Shown here: piece after piece, positions 36,076 to 46,055 of the stretch
How positions within the stretch are numbered: the stretch's first letter is position 1
Layout of the letters: each line of letters opens with the position of its first letter
NCBI GenBank assembly: GCA_913774625.1
Contig: CAJYHL010000014.1
Coordinates: 1 to 64,000, forward strand
Direction: 5' to 3'
From: an uncultured Acidovorax sp.
GTDB lineage: Bacteria > Pseudomonadota > Gammaproteobacteria > Burkholderiales > Burkholderiaceae_C
DNA length: 64,000 bases
Program-made: the position numbers and the translations under genes
Notes under the pieces: generated by a model
The model's input: only the letters and a program-made list of their open reading frames with translations
Databases searched by the model: none
What the model was told of the DNA's origin: nothing

Positions 36076-38343
36076 ATGTCCGTCGTCAAGCTGTTTGGAA
36101 AACTGCTCAACCGCCAGCCCGCGGAGCGCGAGGCCCTGGATCTTTCCCCGGCCCAGGGCGGACTGGGCGCCGCCAACGTGCGCGGGGGCGGCGAAGCGGT
36201 GCTGGACGGTCTGAGCACCCTGCAGGGCGAGGCGGACGGCCCCGCCGCGATGCCGGAGCTGGACGATGCCGAAGGCGACCTGATCACCCTGCCCGTGCTG
36301 GGACGCGCCACCGCCGCGCGCCACCAGCGCCGCCTGCTGGTCATGCTGGCGGCGGGGCTGGTGGTGCTGGCCCTGATCGCGGGCTGGGTGCTGCGCCAGG
36401 CCGACCGCTCCGCGCAGCAGCTGGCGGCCACCGGGCAGTCGCTGATGCAGTCGCAGCGCCTGGCCAAGTCGGTGTCGCAGGCGCTGGTGGGCAGCCCGCA
36501 GGCCTTCCCGGACGTGGCGGAAAGCGCCGGCGTGCTGTCGCGCAACGTGCGCGCCCTCAATGGCGGCGATACCGACCTGGGCGTGCAGGGGCTGGGCCAG
36601 GGCTACAAGGCCGAGCTGGAGGCCGTCACCTCGCTGACCGAGCGGGCCGAGCACAACGCCGCCATCGTGATGGCGCAGCAGAAGACGCTGACGCAGGTGG
36701 GCGATGCGCTGCGCACCATCAACCGGCAGTCGTCCGAGCTGCTGGAGAGCGCCGAGACCATCGCCTCGCTCAAGCTCCAGCAGAACGCCTCGCCTGCCGA
36801 GATCTCCGCCGCGGGCCAGCTGGTCATGCTGACGCAGCGCATCGGCAAGTCGGCCAACGAGTTCCAGACCATGGAGGGCGTCAGCCCCGAGGCCGTGTTC
36901 CTGCTGGGCAAGGACCTGAATTCGTTCAAGGAGATCGCCCAGGGCCTGCTGGACGGCAGCGCCGACCTGCGCCTGCCGCCCACGCGCGACGCCCAGACCC
37001 GCGAGCAGCTCGACAAGCTCATCAAGCTCTACGACCAGACCCGCGTGCGCGCCGGGGCCATCCTGAGCAATCTGCAGGGCCTGGTGTCGGCCCGCGAGGC
37101 GCAGACCTCCATCATCGCGGACAGCGAGCCGCTGCGCCGCCAGCTGGAGGCGCTGCAGGCGCGCATCTCGGCCCAGACCGGCCTGGGCGCCGGCCAGTTC
37201 GCCGCGCTGACCGTGGCGGGCCTCTTCGTGCTGCTGTGCGGCATGGGCATCTCGCGCGTGCAGCTCATGGACAGCCGCTCGCGCCAGACCTCGGCCGAAG
37301 TGCTGCAGCGCGACGCCAAGCGGCAGGAACAGGAAGCCAAGCGCGTGAACGACGCCAACCAGGCGGCCATTCTGCGGCTGATGAACGAGCTGCAGTCGGT
37401 GGCCGAAGGCGACCTGACGCAGGAAGCCACCGTGACCGAGGACATCACCGGCGCCATCGCCGACTCGGTCAACTACACCGTGGAAGAGCTGCGCCAGCTG
37501 GTGGGCAGCGTGCAGAACACCGCCGCCCGCGTGGCCCAGACCACGGCGCAGGTGGACAGCACCTCCACCGAGCTGCTGGCCGCCTCCACCGAACAGCTGC
37601 GCGAGATCCGCGAGACCGGCCAGTCCGTGCTGGACATGGCCACGCGCATCAACGACGTGTCCAGCCAGGCGCAGGAATCGGCCTCGGTGGCGCGCCAGTC
37701 GCTGCAGGCCGCCGATTCGGGCCTGCAGGCCGTTCAGAACGCCATCGGCGGCATGAACTCCATCCGCGACCAGATCCAGGACACCTCCAAGCGCATCAAG
37801 CGGCTGGGCGAGTCGTCGCAGGAGATCGGTGAGATCACCGAACTGATCTCGGACATCACCGAGCAGACCAACGTGCTGGCGCTGAACGCCGCCATCCAGG
37901 CCGCATCGGCCGGCGAGGCCGGCCGCGGCTTCTCGGTCGTGGCCGAGGAAGTGCAGCGCCTGGCCGAGCGCTCGGCCGACGCCACGCGCCAGATTTCGGC
38001 ACTGGTGAAGGCCATCCAGACCGACACGCAGGACGCCGTGGCCGCCATGGAGCGCTCCACCCAGGGCGTGGTCGAGGGCGCGCGCCTGTCCGACTCCGCG
38101 GGCACCGCGCTCACCGAGATCGACCGCGTGTCGCGGCGCCTCGCCGAGCTGATCGAGCAGATCTCGTCCTCCACCTCGCGCGAAGCCGAGCTCGCCAACG
38201 AGGTGGCCGGCAACATCCAGCACATCTTCGCCGTGACCGAGCAGACCGGCGAGGGCACGCGCACCACGGCCCAGCAGGTGCGCGAGCTCTCGCAGATCGC
38301 CGAAGAGCTGCGCCAGTCGGTGTCGCGCTTCAAGATCACCTGA
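36076..38343 (+). CDS. pilJ: Methyl-accepting chemotaxis-type receptor PilJ
   Basis: Transmembrane receptor of 755 residues that signals to PilL. The first 85 residues are cytoplasmic and charged. One membrane segment lies at about 88-108 and a second near 377-397, enclosing a helical periplasmic region. The rest is a long cytoplasmic MCP helical hairpin with the invariant tip EQTNVLALNAAIQAASAGEAGRGFSVVAEEV in pieces near 595-625. The ATG at 36076 follows the pilI stop by 44 bases. In P. aeruginosa PilJ interacts with pilin and mediates surface sensing; ligand here unknown. Confidence 0.95.
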   Translation: MSVVKLFGKLLNRQPAEREALDLSPAQGGLGAANVRGGGEAVLDGLSTLQGEADGPAAMPELDDAEGDLITLPVLGRATAARHQRRLLVMLAAGLVVLALIAGWVLRQADRSAQQLAATGQSLMQSQRLAKSVSQALVGSPQAFPDVAESAGVLSRNVRALNGGDTDLGVQGLGQGYKAELEAVTSLTERAEHNAAIVMAQQKTLTQVGDALRTINRQSSELLESAETIASLKLQQNASPAEISAAGQLVMLTQRIGKSANEFQTMEGVSPEAVFLLGKDLNSFKEIAQGLLDGSADLRLPPTRDAQTREQLDKLIKLYDQTRVRAGAILSNLQGLVSAREAQTSIIADSEPLRRQLEALQARISAQTGLGAGQFAALTVAGLFVLLCGMGISRVQLMDSRSRQTSAEVLQRDAKRQEQEAKRVNDANQAAILRLMNELQSVAEGDLTQEATVTEDITGAIADSVNYTVEELRQLVGSVQNTAARVAQTTAQVDSTSTELLAASTEQLREIRETGQSVLDMATRINDVSSQAQESASVARQSLQAADSGLQAVQNAIGGMNSIRDQIQDTSKRIKRLGESSQEIGEITELISDITEQTNVLALNAAIQAASAGEAGRGFSVVAEEVQRLAERSADATRQISALVKAIQTDTQDAVAAMERSTQGVVEGARLSDSAGTALTEIDRVSRRLAELIEQISSSTSREAELANEVAGNIQHIFAVTEQTGEGTRTTAQQVRELSQIAEELRQSVSRFKIT

Positions 38344-38416
38344 TCCGGATCCCGCACGCCAACCCGCCACGCCGCCACTCCGACCCACACTGGCTCCAGG
38401 CAGCCGGAGACGAACC

Positions 38417-41400
38417 ATGCCCATCACGGACGCCACCACCGCATTCGCCGCCGACGGGGCGCACACGACCGAGCAGGACCTCGGGCCCCTGGCCTGGGTC
38501 CATGAGGAATTGCGCAAGTCGCTCGAAGGCGCGGTCAAGTCGCTGCGCCGCTTCGTGCGCGAGGCCGCCGTGACCCGCGACTCCGATCTGGCTTCGCTGG
38601 ACGCCAGCGCGCTGCGCCTGGCACGCCAGCAGCTGCACCAGGCCAGCGGCGCGCTGGAGGTGGTCGGCATGGCCGCGCCCGCGCTGGTGCTGCGGTCCAT
38701 GGAAGCGGCGGTGCAGAAGTTCGTGCAGCGTCCGGACCAGTGCGGCGAGGACGCGGTGTCCGTGCTGGAGCGCGCGAGCTTCGCCCTCGTCGAATACCTG
38801 GAACTGGTGCTGGCCGGAAAGCACGCTTCGCCCGTGGCGCTGTTCCCGCAATACCGCGAGGTGCAGGCCCTGACCGGGGCCGAGCGCGTGCATCCGGCCG
38901 ACCTCTGGCCGGTGCAGCGCGATCTGCCCGAACCCGAGATGCCGCTGTCGGCCGCCCCGCTGCCCTACGGCCCGGAGGCGCGCGCGCGCCTGGACAGCGC
39001 CGTGCTGCGCATCGTCAAGCACGGCGATGCCGCCGCCGCCGCGCAGATGCGCGACGTCTGCCTGGGTTTCGTGGCCGCCGCAACGGAGCGCGAGCCGCGC
39101 ACCTTCTGGAAGCTCTGCGCCGGCTTCTTCGACGCTTTCGCCGCAGGGCTGCTGCCCGCCGACGTGTACGTCAAGCGCGTGGCCTCGCGCGTGCTGATGC
39201 AGTACGCCAGCCTGGCCCGGGGCGATGCCTCCATCGCCGACCGGCTGGTGCAGGACCTGCTCTTCTTCTGCGCCCAGGCCCGGGTGCCCGAGGACGGCGC
39301 CGCGCCCGGTGCGGCGGCGCTGCAGGCCGTGCGGCAGGCCTCGGGCCAGCAGGCGAGCCGCCCCGTCGATTACGAGCAGCCGCGCTTCGGCCGCTACGAC
39401 CCGGCCGTGCTGGCCCAGGCGCGCCGGCGCATCGCGGCCACGGCCGAGACCTGGTCCGCGCTGGCCGGCGGCGACCGCAGCAAGCACAAGCTAGCCGCCG
39501 ACCAGTTCAGCCTGGTCTGCGATTCGCTGGACCGGCTGCATCCGGAAAGCCATGCGCTCGCCGCCGCGCTGACCAGGGCCGTCGATGCGGCCGGCCGCTC
39601 GGGCGGCGTGCCCACGCCCGACCTGGCGATGGAAGTCGCCACCTCGGTGCTCTATCTGCAGGCCGCCTTCGAAGAGCCCGACACCGCGCAGGAGCAGCTG
39701 GCCGAGCGCGCCGCACAGCTGGCCCGGCGGCTGGACCATGTGGCGGCCGGCGGCGAGCCCGCGCCGCTGGAAGCCTGGATGGAGGAGCTCTACCGCCGCG
39801 TGAGCGACCACCAGACCATGGGCAGCGTGGTGGGCGAGCTGCGCGCATCGCTGGCCGAAACCGAAAAGGCCATGGACCAGTTCTTCCGCCAGCCCGACGA
39901 CCTGGCGGCCCTCACGTCCGTGCCCGACCGGCTGGCGCAGATGCGCGGCGTGCTCTCGGTGCTGGGGCTGGACCAGGCCTCGCTGGCCGCGCTGCGCATG
40001 CGCGACACGGTGGAGCGCTTGCTTGCCGGCCAGGTGCCCGAGGCCGAGCGGCCGCAGACCTTCGAGAAGCTGGGCAACAGCCTGGGCGCGCTGGGCTTTC
40101 TGATCGACATGCTGGGCTACCAGCGCTCCATGGCGCGCAAGCTGTTCGTCTATGACGAGGTGCAGGGCGAGCTGCGCCTGCGCATGGGCCGTGCCCGCGA
40201 GCTCGCCCACCGGGCCGCGCAGCAGGCCCAGGAACCGGTGCCGCAGCCCGCGCCCACGCCGGTATCCACGCCCGAGCCGGCATCGGCTCCGGCACCAGCA
40301 CCAGCGCCTGCAGCGCAGGACGAGCCCGCTGCGCTGCAGGCGTCCGCCTTACCGGAGTCGCCCGCCGCTGCCGCCGCTCCGGTGCCCGAGCCCGCCGAGG
40401 AACCCGCTCCCCAGGTGGAGCCCGGCTTCACGCTGGACCTGGATGCACTGGACTTCTCCCCCGGGCCCGAGCAGGGCGCGGCCGAGGCGTTGGCCGCAGC
40501 CGTGCCGCTGCCTCCCCCGCCGCCGCCTCCGGCCCAGCCCCTGCCCGATGCGGACGACGAAGACCAGGAACTGCTGGACATCTTCCTCGAAGAGGCGCGA
40601 GAAGTGGTCGGCGCCGGCCTGGCCGCCGTGCAGAGCCTGCATGCCGCGCCCGGCGACCTGAGCGAGCAGACCACGCTGCGCCGTGCCTTCCACACGCTGA
40701 AGGGCAGTTCGCGCATGGTCGGCCTGGTGCCGTTCGGCGATGCCGCCTGGGCCATGGAGCAGGCCCTGAATGCCTGGCTGGCCGAGCAAAAGCCCATGCC
40801 GCCCGAACTGCTGGACCTGTCTGAGCAGAGCCTGCAGGCCTTCGGCCGCTGGGCGGACGCCATCGCCGCCGGGGACGACAGCGGCTGGCAGGCCCAGCCC
40901 TTCGTGGAGGCCGCCGACGCCTTGCGCGCCGGCCGGATGCCCGGGCCGCTGCAGGTGCCGGGCGCGGCGGCCCGGCCTGCAGCCGCCCCGCAGCCGGCTT
41001 CCGAGCCGGTACCCGAGCATGCCGCAGGCGAACTGCCGGCCCCGGCTGCCGGGGAGGCGATGGGCGCCCAAGCCGCCGAACCGCCCGTGCCTGTCGCGGA
41101 CGCTGCCGAGGCCGCCGAGCTCCTGCCCGCGCAGGACATGGCGCAGGAGATCGACTTCGCCGACTTCCTGCAGGCCGTCGAAGCATCCGATGCGGCGCAG
41201 CCTGCGGCCCCGGCCGATGGCGGCGTCCTGGCGCACGAACCTGGCGAGCTGGAGGAAGCGCTTCCCGGCGATACGGCGCATGCAGAGGAGCATGAGCATG
41301 CCACCGTGGATGCGGGGGCAGAGGCTGCCTTCGCCCTCGACGCCCCCGCCTTGGCTGTTGATGCCGAAGAGGCGGATGCGGCACCAGCGCGAGAGGCCTT

Positions 41401-44400
41401 CGAGACGCACGAGACGGCCGAAGCACCGGCCGCCGAGCCGCAGCAGCCCCCGGAGCACGATCCTGCCCACGAGCCTGAGCCTGAGCCGGCAAGTGCCGAG
41501 GCGCCCGCTGCCGGCATGCCCGCCGAGTCCAGCGAACCCGCACCGGCCTGGGCTGCCGGCGACGCGCCTGGCGACCTGCTGCATACCCCCGATGAGCCTG
41601 CCGCGCCGGCCCCGGAACCCGCGCCCGAGGACGAGGCCGTCAAGGTCATCGACACGCTGCGCATCGGCATACCGCTCTACAACGTCTATCTGAACGAGGC
41701 CGACGAATGGTCGCGCCGGCTGTCCACCGCGCTGCAGGAATGGTCGCTGGAGCTGCACGAGCCGCTGCCCGACACGGCCATCGCGCTGGCGCATTCGCTG
41801 GCGGGCAGCTCTGCCACCGTGGGCTTCGCCGCGCTGTCCGAGATGGCGCGCACGCTGGAACATGCGCTGGAGCATGTGCAGTGGCAGCCGCAGGGCGAGC
41901 CGGACCAGGCCGCCGTGTTCGTCGCCACCGCCGATGACATCCGCCGGCTGCTGCACCAGTTCGCGGCCGGCTTCCTGCGGGAGCCGAACCCGCAGCTGAT
42001 GGAGGCCTTGCGCGCCATCCTGCATGCCGAAGCCGGCATGCCGCCCGGGATGGCCGATGTGCCCGAGGGGGCCGATGAGGCAGGTGAGGCGGCAAGCGTC
42101 GCCATGGCGGAAGGCGACGGCGACGGCCATGCCGCCGCAGCGCAGCCTCAACCGCAGCCTGAGCCCGTGGTGGAGCCCCGGTCCGCGCAGGACATCGACG
42201 ACGAGATCGACGCGTGCGATGCGATCGACCCCGACCTCTTCCCCATTTTCGAGGAAGAGGCCGCCGAGCTGCTGCCCGGCCTGGGCGCCGCGCTGCGCCA
42301 GTGGGTGGCGCGGCCCGATAACGCAGGCGCCCGCAACGAGCTGCTGCGCGGCCTGCACACCCTCAAGGGCAGCGCGCGCCTGGCCGGCGCCATGCGGCTG
42401 GGCGAGATGGCCCACCGCATGGAATCGGCCGTGGAGCGCATCGATGCCGAGGCGCCGCGCAGCGAAGACATCGAGCCGCTGCTGACGCACCTCGACGGCA
42501 TGCAGGCCGGCTTCGCGGCGCTGCGCGCCCGTGCCGCCCAGCCGCCTGCGGCCGACGGCGCCGCCGCTGCCGCCGCAGCCAGCCCGGCCCCCGAAGCCGC
42601 GGCGGAGGCCGCGCAGCCCGCTCCGTCACCGAGCGCCGCAGCGCCCGCAGTGGCCCAGGCCCGCGCCGCGGGCCCCACGGTGCGCGTGCGCGCGCAGCTG
42701 CTCGACCGGCTGGTCAACCAGGCGGGCGAGGTGATGATCGCCCGCTCGCGGCTGGATGCGCGGGTGGGGCAGATGCGCTCTTCGCTGGGCGATCTGTCGG
42801 GCAACCTGGAGCGGCTGCGCCAGCAGCTGCGCGACATCGAGGTGCAGGCCGAATCGCAGATGCAGTCGCGCCTGGCGTTGTCCAGGGACTCGGGCGCGGA
42901 ATTCGATCCGCTCGAATTCGACCGCTTCACCCGCGTGCAGGAGCTCACCCGCATGATGGCCGAGTCGGTCAACGACGTGGCCACCGTGCAGCGCAACCTG
43001 CAGCGCACGGTGGAGGCCGCCGAGGACGACCTGATCGCCCAGGGCCGGCAGGCGCGCGAGCTGCAGCGCGACCTGCTGCGCACGCGCATGGTGGAGTTCG
43101 ACGGCATCGCCGAGCGGCTCTATGCTGTGGTGCGCCAGGCCTCCAAGGAAACCGGCAAGCAGATCAAGCTCGACATCGCGGGCGGCTCCATCGAGATGGA
43201 CCGCGGCGTGCTCGACCGCATGGCGCCCGCTTTCGAGCACCTGCTGCGCAACAGCGTGGCGCACGGCATCGAAGATCCGCAGCGGCGCGCCGCGGCGGGC
43301 AAGCCGGCCGTGGGCCGCATCGCCATCGCGCTGCGCCAGGAGGGCAACGACGTCTCGGTGGAATTCAGCGACGACGGCGCGGGCCTGGACCTGGACCGCA
43401 TCCGCGCACGCGCCGTGGCCCAGGGCCTGCTGGCCGAAGGCGCCGGGCTCGCGCCCGCCGACGCGGCGCAGCTCATCTTCCAGCCGGGCTTTTCCACCGC
43501 TGCGGGCGTGACCGAGTTGTCGGGCCGCGGCATCGGCATGGACGTGGTGCGCTCGGAGGTGCAGGCGCTGGGTGGACGCATCGAGACGCAGTCCCGGCCG
43601 GGCGAAGGCACCTCGTTCCGCATGGTGCTGCCGCTGACCACCGCCGTCACGCAGGTGGTGATGCTGCGCGCCGGTCAGCAGACCATCGGCGTGCCGGCCA
43701 ACCTGGTGGAGATGGTGCGCCGCACCACGGCGGCCGAGCTGGACGCGAGCTATGGCGGCAACCAGTTCCACGACGGCGTGGACGACCTGCCGTTCTTCTG
43801 GCTGGGCGCGCTGCTGCAATCCTCGGCCCGCAGCGCCGAGCCGGGCGGCAAGACGCGGCCTGTGGTGCTGCTGCGCAGCGCGGCGCAGCGCATCGCCTTG
43901 CATGTCGATGAAGTGCTGGGCAACCAGGAAGTCGTGGTGAAGAACCTGGGGCCGCAGCTCTCTCGCCTGCCCGGGCTGGCCGGCATGTCGGTGCTGGCAT
44001 CCGGCGCGGTGGTGCTGATCTACAACCCGGTGGCCCTGGCCACGGTGTATGGCGACCAGGCGCGCGCCCTGGCCCGGGGCGGCAGCGAGCCGGCCGGGGC
44101 CGCGCGAGGGGCGGCGGGCGGCGAGGCCGGCACGCCCGCGCCTGCGGCCGGCAGCGACGGCGTGCCGCTGGTGCTGGTGGTGGACGATTCCATCACCGTG
44201 CGCCGCGTCACCCAGCGGCTGCTGCAGCGCGAAGGCTACCGGGTGGCACTGGCCTCCGACGGCCTGCAGGCGCTGGAGCGGCTGCAGCAGGAGCGGCCGG
44301 CGCTGGTGCTCTCCGACATCGAGATGCCGCGCATGGACGGCTTCGATCTGGCGCGCAACATCCGCGCCGATGCGCAGCTGCGCGATCTGCCCATCGTGAT

Positions 44401-44551
44401 GATCACCTCGCGCATCGCCCAGAAGCACCGCGACCATGCCCTGGAACTGGGCGTGAACCACTATCTGGGCAAGCCCTATTCCGACGAGGAACTGCTGGGC
44501 CTGGTGGAGCACTACGCCCGCAAGGCCGAGCTGGCGAAGGAAGAAGGCTGA
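38417..44551 (+). CDS. pilL: Hybrid chemosensory kinase PilL/ChpA
   Basis: A CheA-type histidine kinase of 2044 residues and the largest gene in the window. The order is: an N-terminal helical domain (about 1-600); a His-phosphotransfer domain with H759 (HTLKGSSRMVG); a second HPt-like domain with H1126 (HSLAGSSATVG); a third with H1314 (HTLKGSARLAG); a CheA dimerisation domain from about 1421; the ATPase domain with N-box His at 1608 (HLLRNSVAHG); a CheW-like domain from about 1744; and a C-terminal receiver with phosphoacceptor D1967 (LSDIEMPRMDG). Pro/Ala/Glu-rich linkers separate the HPt domains. P. aeruginosa ChpA (about 2470 residues) carries more phosphotransfer sites. It ends 12 bases before phrB on the opposite strand. 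Confidence 0.95.
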   Translation: MPITDATTAFAADGAHTTEQDLGPLAWVHEELRKSLEGAVKSLRRFVREAAVTRDSDLASLDASALRLARQQLHQASGALEVVGMAAPALVLRSMEAAVQKFVQRPDQCGEDAVSVLERASFALVEYLELVLAGKHASPVALFPQYREVQALTGAERVHPADLWPVQRDLPEPEMPLSAAPLPYGPEARARLDSAVLRIVKHGDAAAAAQMRDVCLGFVAAATEREPRTFWKLCAGFFDAFAAGLLPADVYVKRVASRVLMQYASLARGDASIADRLVQDLLFFCAQARVPEDGAAPGAAALQAVRQASGQQASRPVDYEQPRFGRYDPAVLAQARRRIAATAETWSALAGGDRSKHKLAADQFSLVCDSLDRLHPESHALAAALTRAVDAAGRSGGVPTPDLAMEVATSVLYLQAAFEEPDTAQEQLAERAAQLARRLDHVAAGGEPAPLEAWMEELYRRVSDHQTMGSVVGELRASLAETEKAMDQFFRQPDDLAALTSVPDRLAQMRGVLSVLGLDQASLAALRMRDTVERLLAGQVPEAERPQTFEKLGNSLGALGFLIDMLGYQRSMARKLFVYDEVQGELRLRMGRARELAHRAAQQAQEPVPQPAPTPVSTPEPASAPAPAPAPAAQDEPAALQASALPESPAAAAAPVPEPAEEPAPQVEPGFTLDLDALDFSPGPEQGAAEALAAAVPLPPPPPPPAQPLPDADDEDQELLDIFLEEAREVVGAGLAAVQSLHAAPGDLSEQTTLRRAFHTLKGSSRMVGLVPFGDAAWAMEQALNAWLAEQKPMPPELLDLSEQSLQAFGRWADAIAAGDDSGWQAQPFVEAADALRAGRMPGPLQVPGAAARPAAAPQPASEPVPEHAAGELPAPAAGEAMGAQAAEPPVPVADAAEAAELLPAQDMAQEIDFADFLQAVEASDAAQPAAPADGGVLAHEPGELEEALPGDTAHAEEHEHATVDAGAEAAFALDAPALAVDAEEADAAPAREAFETHETAEAPAAEPQQPPEHDPAHEPEPEPASAEAPAAGMPAESSEPAPAWAAGDAPGDLLHTPDEPAAPAPEPAPEDEAVKVIDTLRIGIPLYNVYLNEADEWSRRLSTALQEWSLELHEPLPDTAIALAHSLAGSSATVGFAALSEMARTLEHALEHVQWQPQGEPDQAAVFVATADDIRRLLHQFAAGFLREPNPQLMEALRAILHAEAGMPPGMADVPEGADEAGEAASVAMAEGDGDGHAAAAQPQPQPEPVVEPRSAQDIDDEIDACDAIDPDLFPIFEEEAAELLPGLGAALRQWVARPDNAGARNELLRGLHTLKGSARLAGAMRLGEMAHRMESAVERIDAEAPRSEDIEPLLTHLDGMQAGFAALRARAAQPPAADGAAAAAAASPAPEAAAEAAQPAPSPSAAAPAVAQARAAGPTVRVRAQLLDRLVNQAGEVMIARSRLDARVGQMRSSLGDLSGNLERLRQQLRDIEVQAESQMQSRLALSRDSGAEFDPLEFDRFTRVQELTRMMAESVNDVATVQRNLQRTVEAAEDDLIAQGRQARELQRDLLRTRMVEFDGIAERLYAVVRQASKETGKQIKLDIAGGSIEMDRGVLDRMAPAFEHLLRNSVAHGIEDPQRRAAAGKPAVGRIAIALRQEGNDVSVEFSDDGAGLDLDRIRARAVAQGLLAEGAGLAPADAAQLIFQPGFSTAAGVTELSGRGIGMDVVRSEVQALGGRIETQSRPGEGTSFRMVLPLTTAVTQVVMLRAGQQTIGVPANLVEMVRRTTAAELDASYGGNQFHDGVDDLPFFWLGALLQSSARSAEPGGKTRPVVLLRSAAQRIALHVDEVLGNQEVVVKNLGPQLSRLPGLAGMSVLASGAVVLIYNPVALATVYGDQARALARGGSEPAGAARGAAGGEAGTPAPAAGSDGVPLVLVVDDSITVRRVTQRLLQREGYRVALASDGLQALERLQQERPALVLSDIEMPRMDGFDLARNIRADAQLRDLPIVMITSRIAQKHRDHALELGVNHYLGKPYSDEELLGLVEHYARKAELAKEEG

Positions 44552-44563
44552 GGCCCTGCGCGC

Positions 44564-46033
44564 TCAGCCGGCCTTCACCACCGCGTAGCGCGCCAGAGTG
44601 CGCTGGCGGGCCTCGTCGTGGTCCACCACGGGGTGGGGGTAGTCGCGGCCCAGCGCCACCCCGGCTTCCTGCAGCTCCAGCGGGCGCGCCAGCCAGGGCG
44701 CGTGCAGCGCCGCGTCGGGCAGCTTGGCCAGCTGCGGCAGGTAGCGGCGGATGAAGCGGCCGTCGGGGTCGAACTTCCTGCTCTGGCTGACCGGGTTGAA
44801 GATGCGGAAGTAGGGCTGGGCATCGCAGCCGCTGGAGCTGGCCCACTGCCAGCCGCCGTTGTTGGCCGAGAGGTCGAAGTCGTTCAGCTTTTCGGCGAAG
44901 TAGCGCTCGCCCCGGCGCCAGTCCAGGCCCAGGTCCTTGGCGAGGAAGCTCGCCACCACCATGCGCAGGCGGTTGTGCATGTAGCCGGTCTGGTTGATCT
45001 GGGCCATGGCGGCATCGACCAGCGGGTAGCCGGTGCGGCCCTCGCACCAGGCGGCGAAGAGCGCGTCGGCGTGGGCACCGTCCTCCCAGCGGATGGCATC
45101 GTAGGCCGGCTTGAAGCTGGTGCCGCCCGCCACCTGCGGGTGGTGGGCCAGCACCTGGAAATAGAAGTCGCGCCAGATCAGCTCGCCGAGCCAGGTTGCG
45201 GCCCCGGCGCTGCCCCGGGCGCTGCGCTCGTGCGCCAGGCGCGCGGCCTGCCGCACGGAGAGCGTGCCGAAGCGCAGATGCACGCTGAGGTAGCTCGGGC
45301 CCTTTTTGGCCGGGAAGTCGCGCGCTTCGCCATAGGTGTCGATGCGTTCGAGGAAGTCGTCCAGCAGCTGCTGCGCGCCCTGCATGCCGGTGGGCATGCG
45401 CAGCTGCTCCAGGCCGGCGGGCTCGAAGCCCAGGGCGTTCAGCGAATGCACGGGCCGGCGCAGACCCTCGGGGCGCGGCGCCAGCCGGCGGGCGTGGCGC
45501 TCCACGGGGTAGGCGCTCAGGTAGAAGCTGTCGATCTTGCGCAGCCAGGCGTTCTTGTAGGGCGTGAACACGGTGTAGGGCGTGCCGCTCTGGGTCAGCA
45601 CTTCGCCGCGCTCGAAGACCGTGTGGTCCTTGAAGGTCAGAAAGCGGATGCCCAGGGCCAGCAGCACGGAGCGCACATGCTCGTCGCGCTCCAGCGCACC
45701 GGGCTCGTCGTCGTGGTTGGCGAACACGGCCTGCACGCCCAGCCGGCGGGCCAGGGCGGGCAGCTCGTCGCGCGCCAGGCCGTGGCAGGCGATCAGGCCG
45801 CCGTGGGCGTCGCCCGAGAGATCGCGCAGCGAGGCGTCCAGCTCCACCAGCGATTCGCGGATGAATTCCACCCGCCGGTCGGCGCGCGGCAGGGGATCGA
45901 GGATCTCGGTGTCGAAGACGAAGGCGCAATGCACCTGCTGGCACTGGCGCAGCGCATGGTAGAGCGCCGCATGGTCCGAGGAGCGCAGGTCGCGCCGGAA
46001 CCAGACCAGGCCGGACGAAAAAGTGGGGGCCAT
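44564..46033 (-). CDS. phrB: Deoxyribodipyrimidine photolyase
   Basis: Light-driven repair of cyclobutane pyrimidine dimers, using FAD and an antenna cofactor. It has 489 residues from the ATG at 46033; a GTG at 46039 would add two. The N-terminal alpha/beta domain begins with GLVWFRRDLRSSDHAALYHA. The FAD domain has WLGELIWRDFYFQVLAHHP, EGRTGYPLVDAAMAQINQTGYMHNRLRM in pieces, and WQWASSSGCDAQPYFRIFNP. The Trp residues of the electron-transfer chain fit these segments. It is divergent from yqgE and convergent with pilL. Confidence 0.96.
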   Translation of the reverse strand: MAPTFSSGLVWFRRDLRSSDHAALYHALRQCQQVHCAFVFDTEILDPLPRADRRVEFIRESLVELDASLRDLSGDAHGGLIACHGLARDELPALARRLGVQAVFANHDDEPGALERDEHVRSVLLALGIRFLTFKDHTVFERGEVLTQSGTPYTVFTPYKNAWLRKIDSFYLSAYPVERHARRLAPRPEGLRRPVHSLNALGFEPAGLEQLRMPTGMQGAQQLLDDFLERIDTYGEARDFPAKKGPSYLSVHLRFGTLSVRQAARLAHERSARGSAGAATWLGELIWRDFYFQVLAHHPQVAGGTSFKPAYDAIRWEDGAHADALFAAWCEGRTGYPLVDAAMAQINQTGYMHNRLRMVVASFLAKDLGLDWRRGERYFAEKLNDFDLSANNGGWQWASSSGCDAQPYFRIFNPVSQSRKFDPDGRFIRRYLPQLAKLPDAALHAPWLARPLELQEAGVALGRDYPHPVVDHDEARQRTLARYAVVKAG

Positions 46034-46043
46034 GTTCACCGTT

Positions 46044-46049
46044 TAAAAT
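46044..46049 (+). promoter_or_regulatory. Candidate -10 box immediately before yqgE
   Basis: TAAAAT ends seven bases before the first ATG of yqgE, so a start of transcription at the usual distance would fall on that ATG. This would give a leaderless message, or a 21-base leader if translation begins at the internal ATG at 46077. The -35 region is not obvious. Confidence 0.4.
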
Positions 46050-46055
46050 TGCCGA

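Noticed and set aside
35686-38700. Minus-strand open frame of 1004 codons opposite pilJ
   Set aside because: Antisense shadow; rich in His/Gln/Gly/Leu, no family signature.
40349-44512. Two minus-strand open frames (713 and 628 codons) opposite pilL
   Set aside because: Shadows of the pilL coding sequence with no ribosome site or motif of their own.
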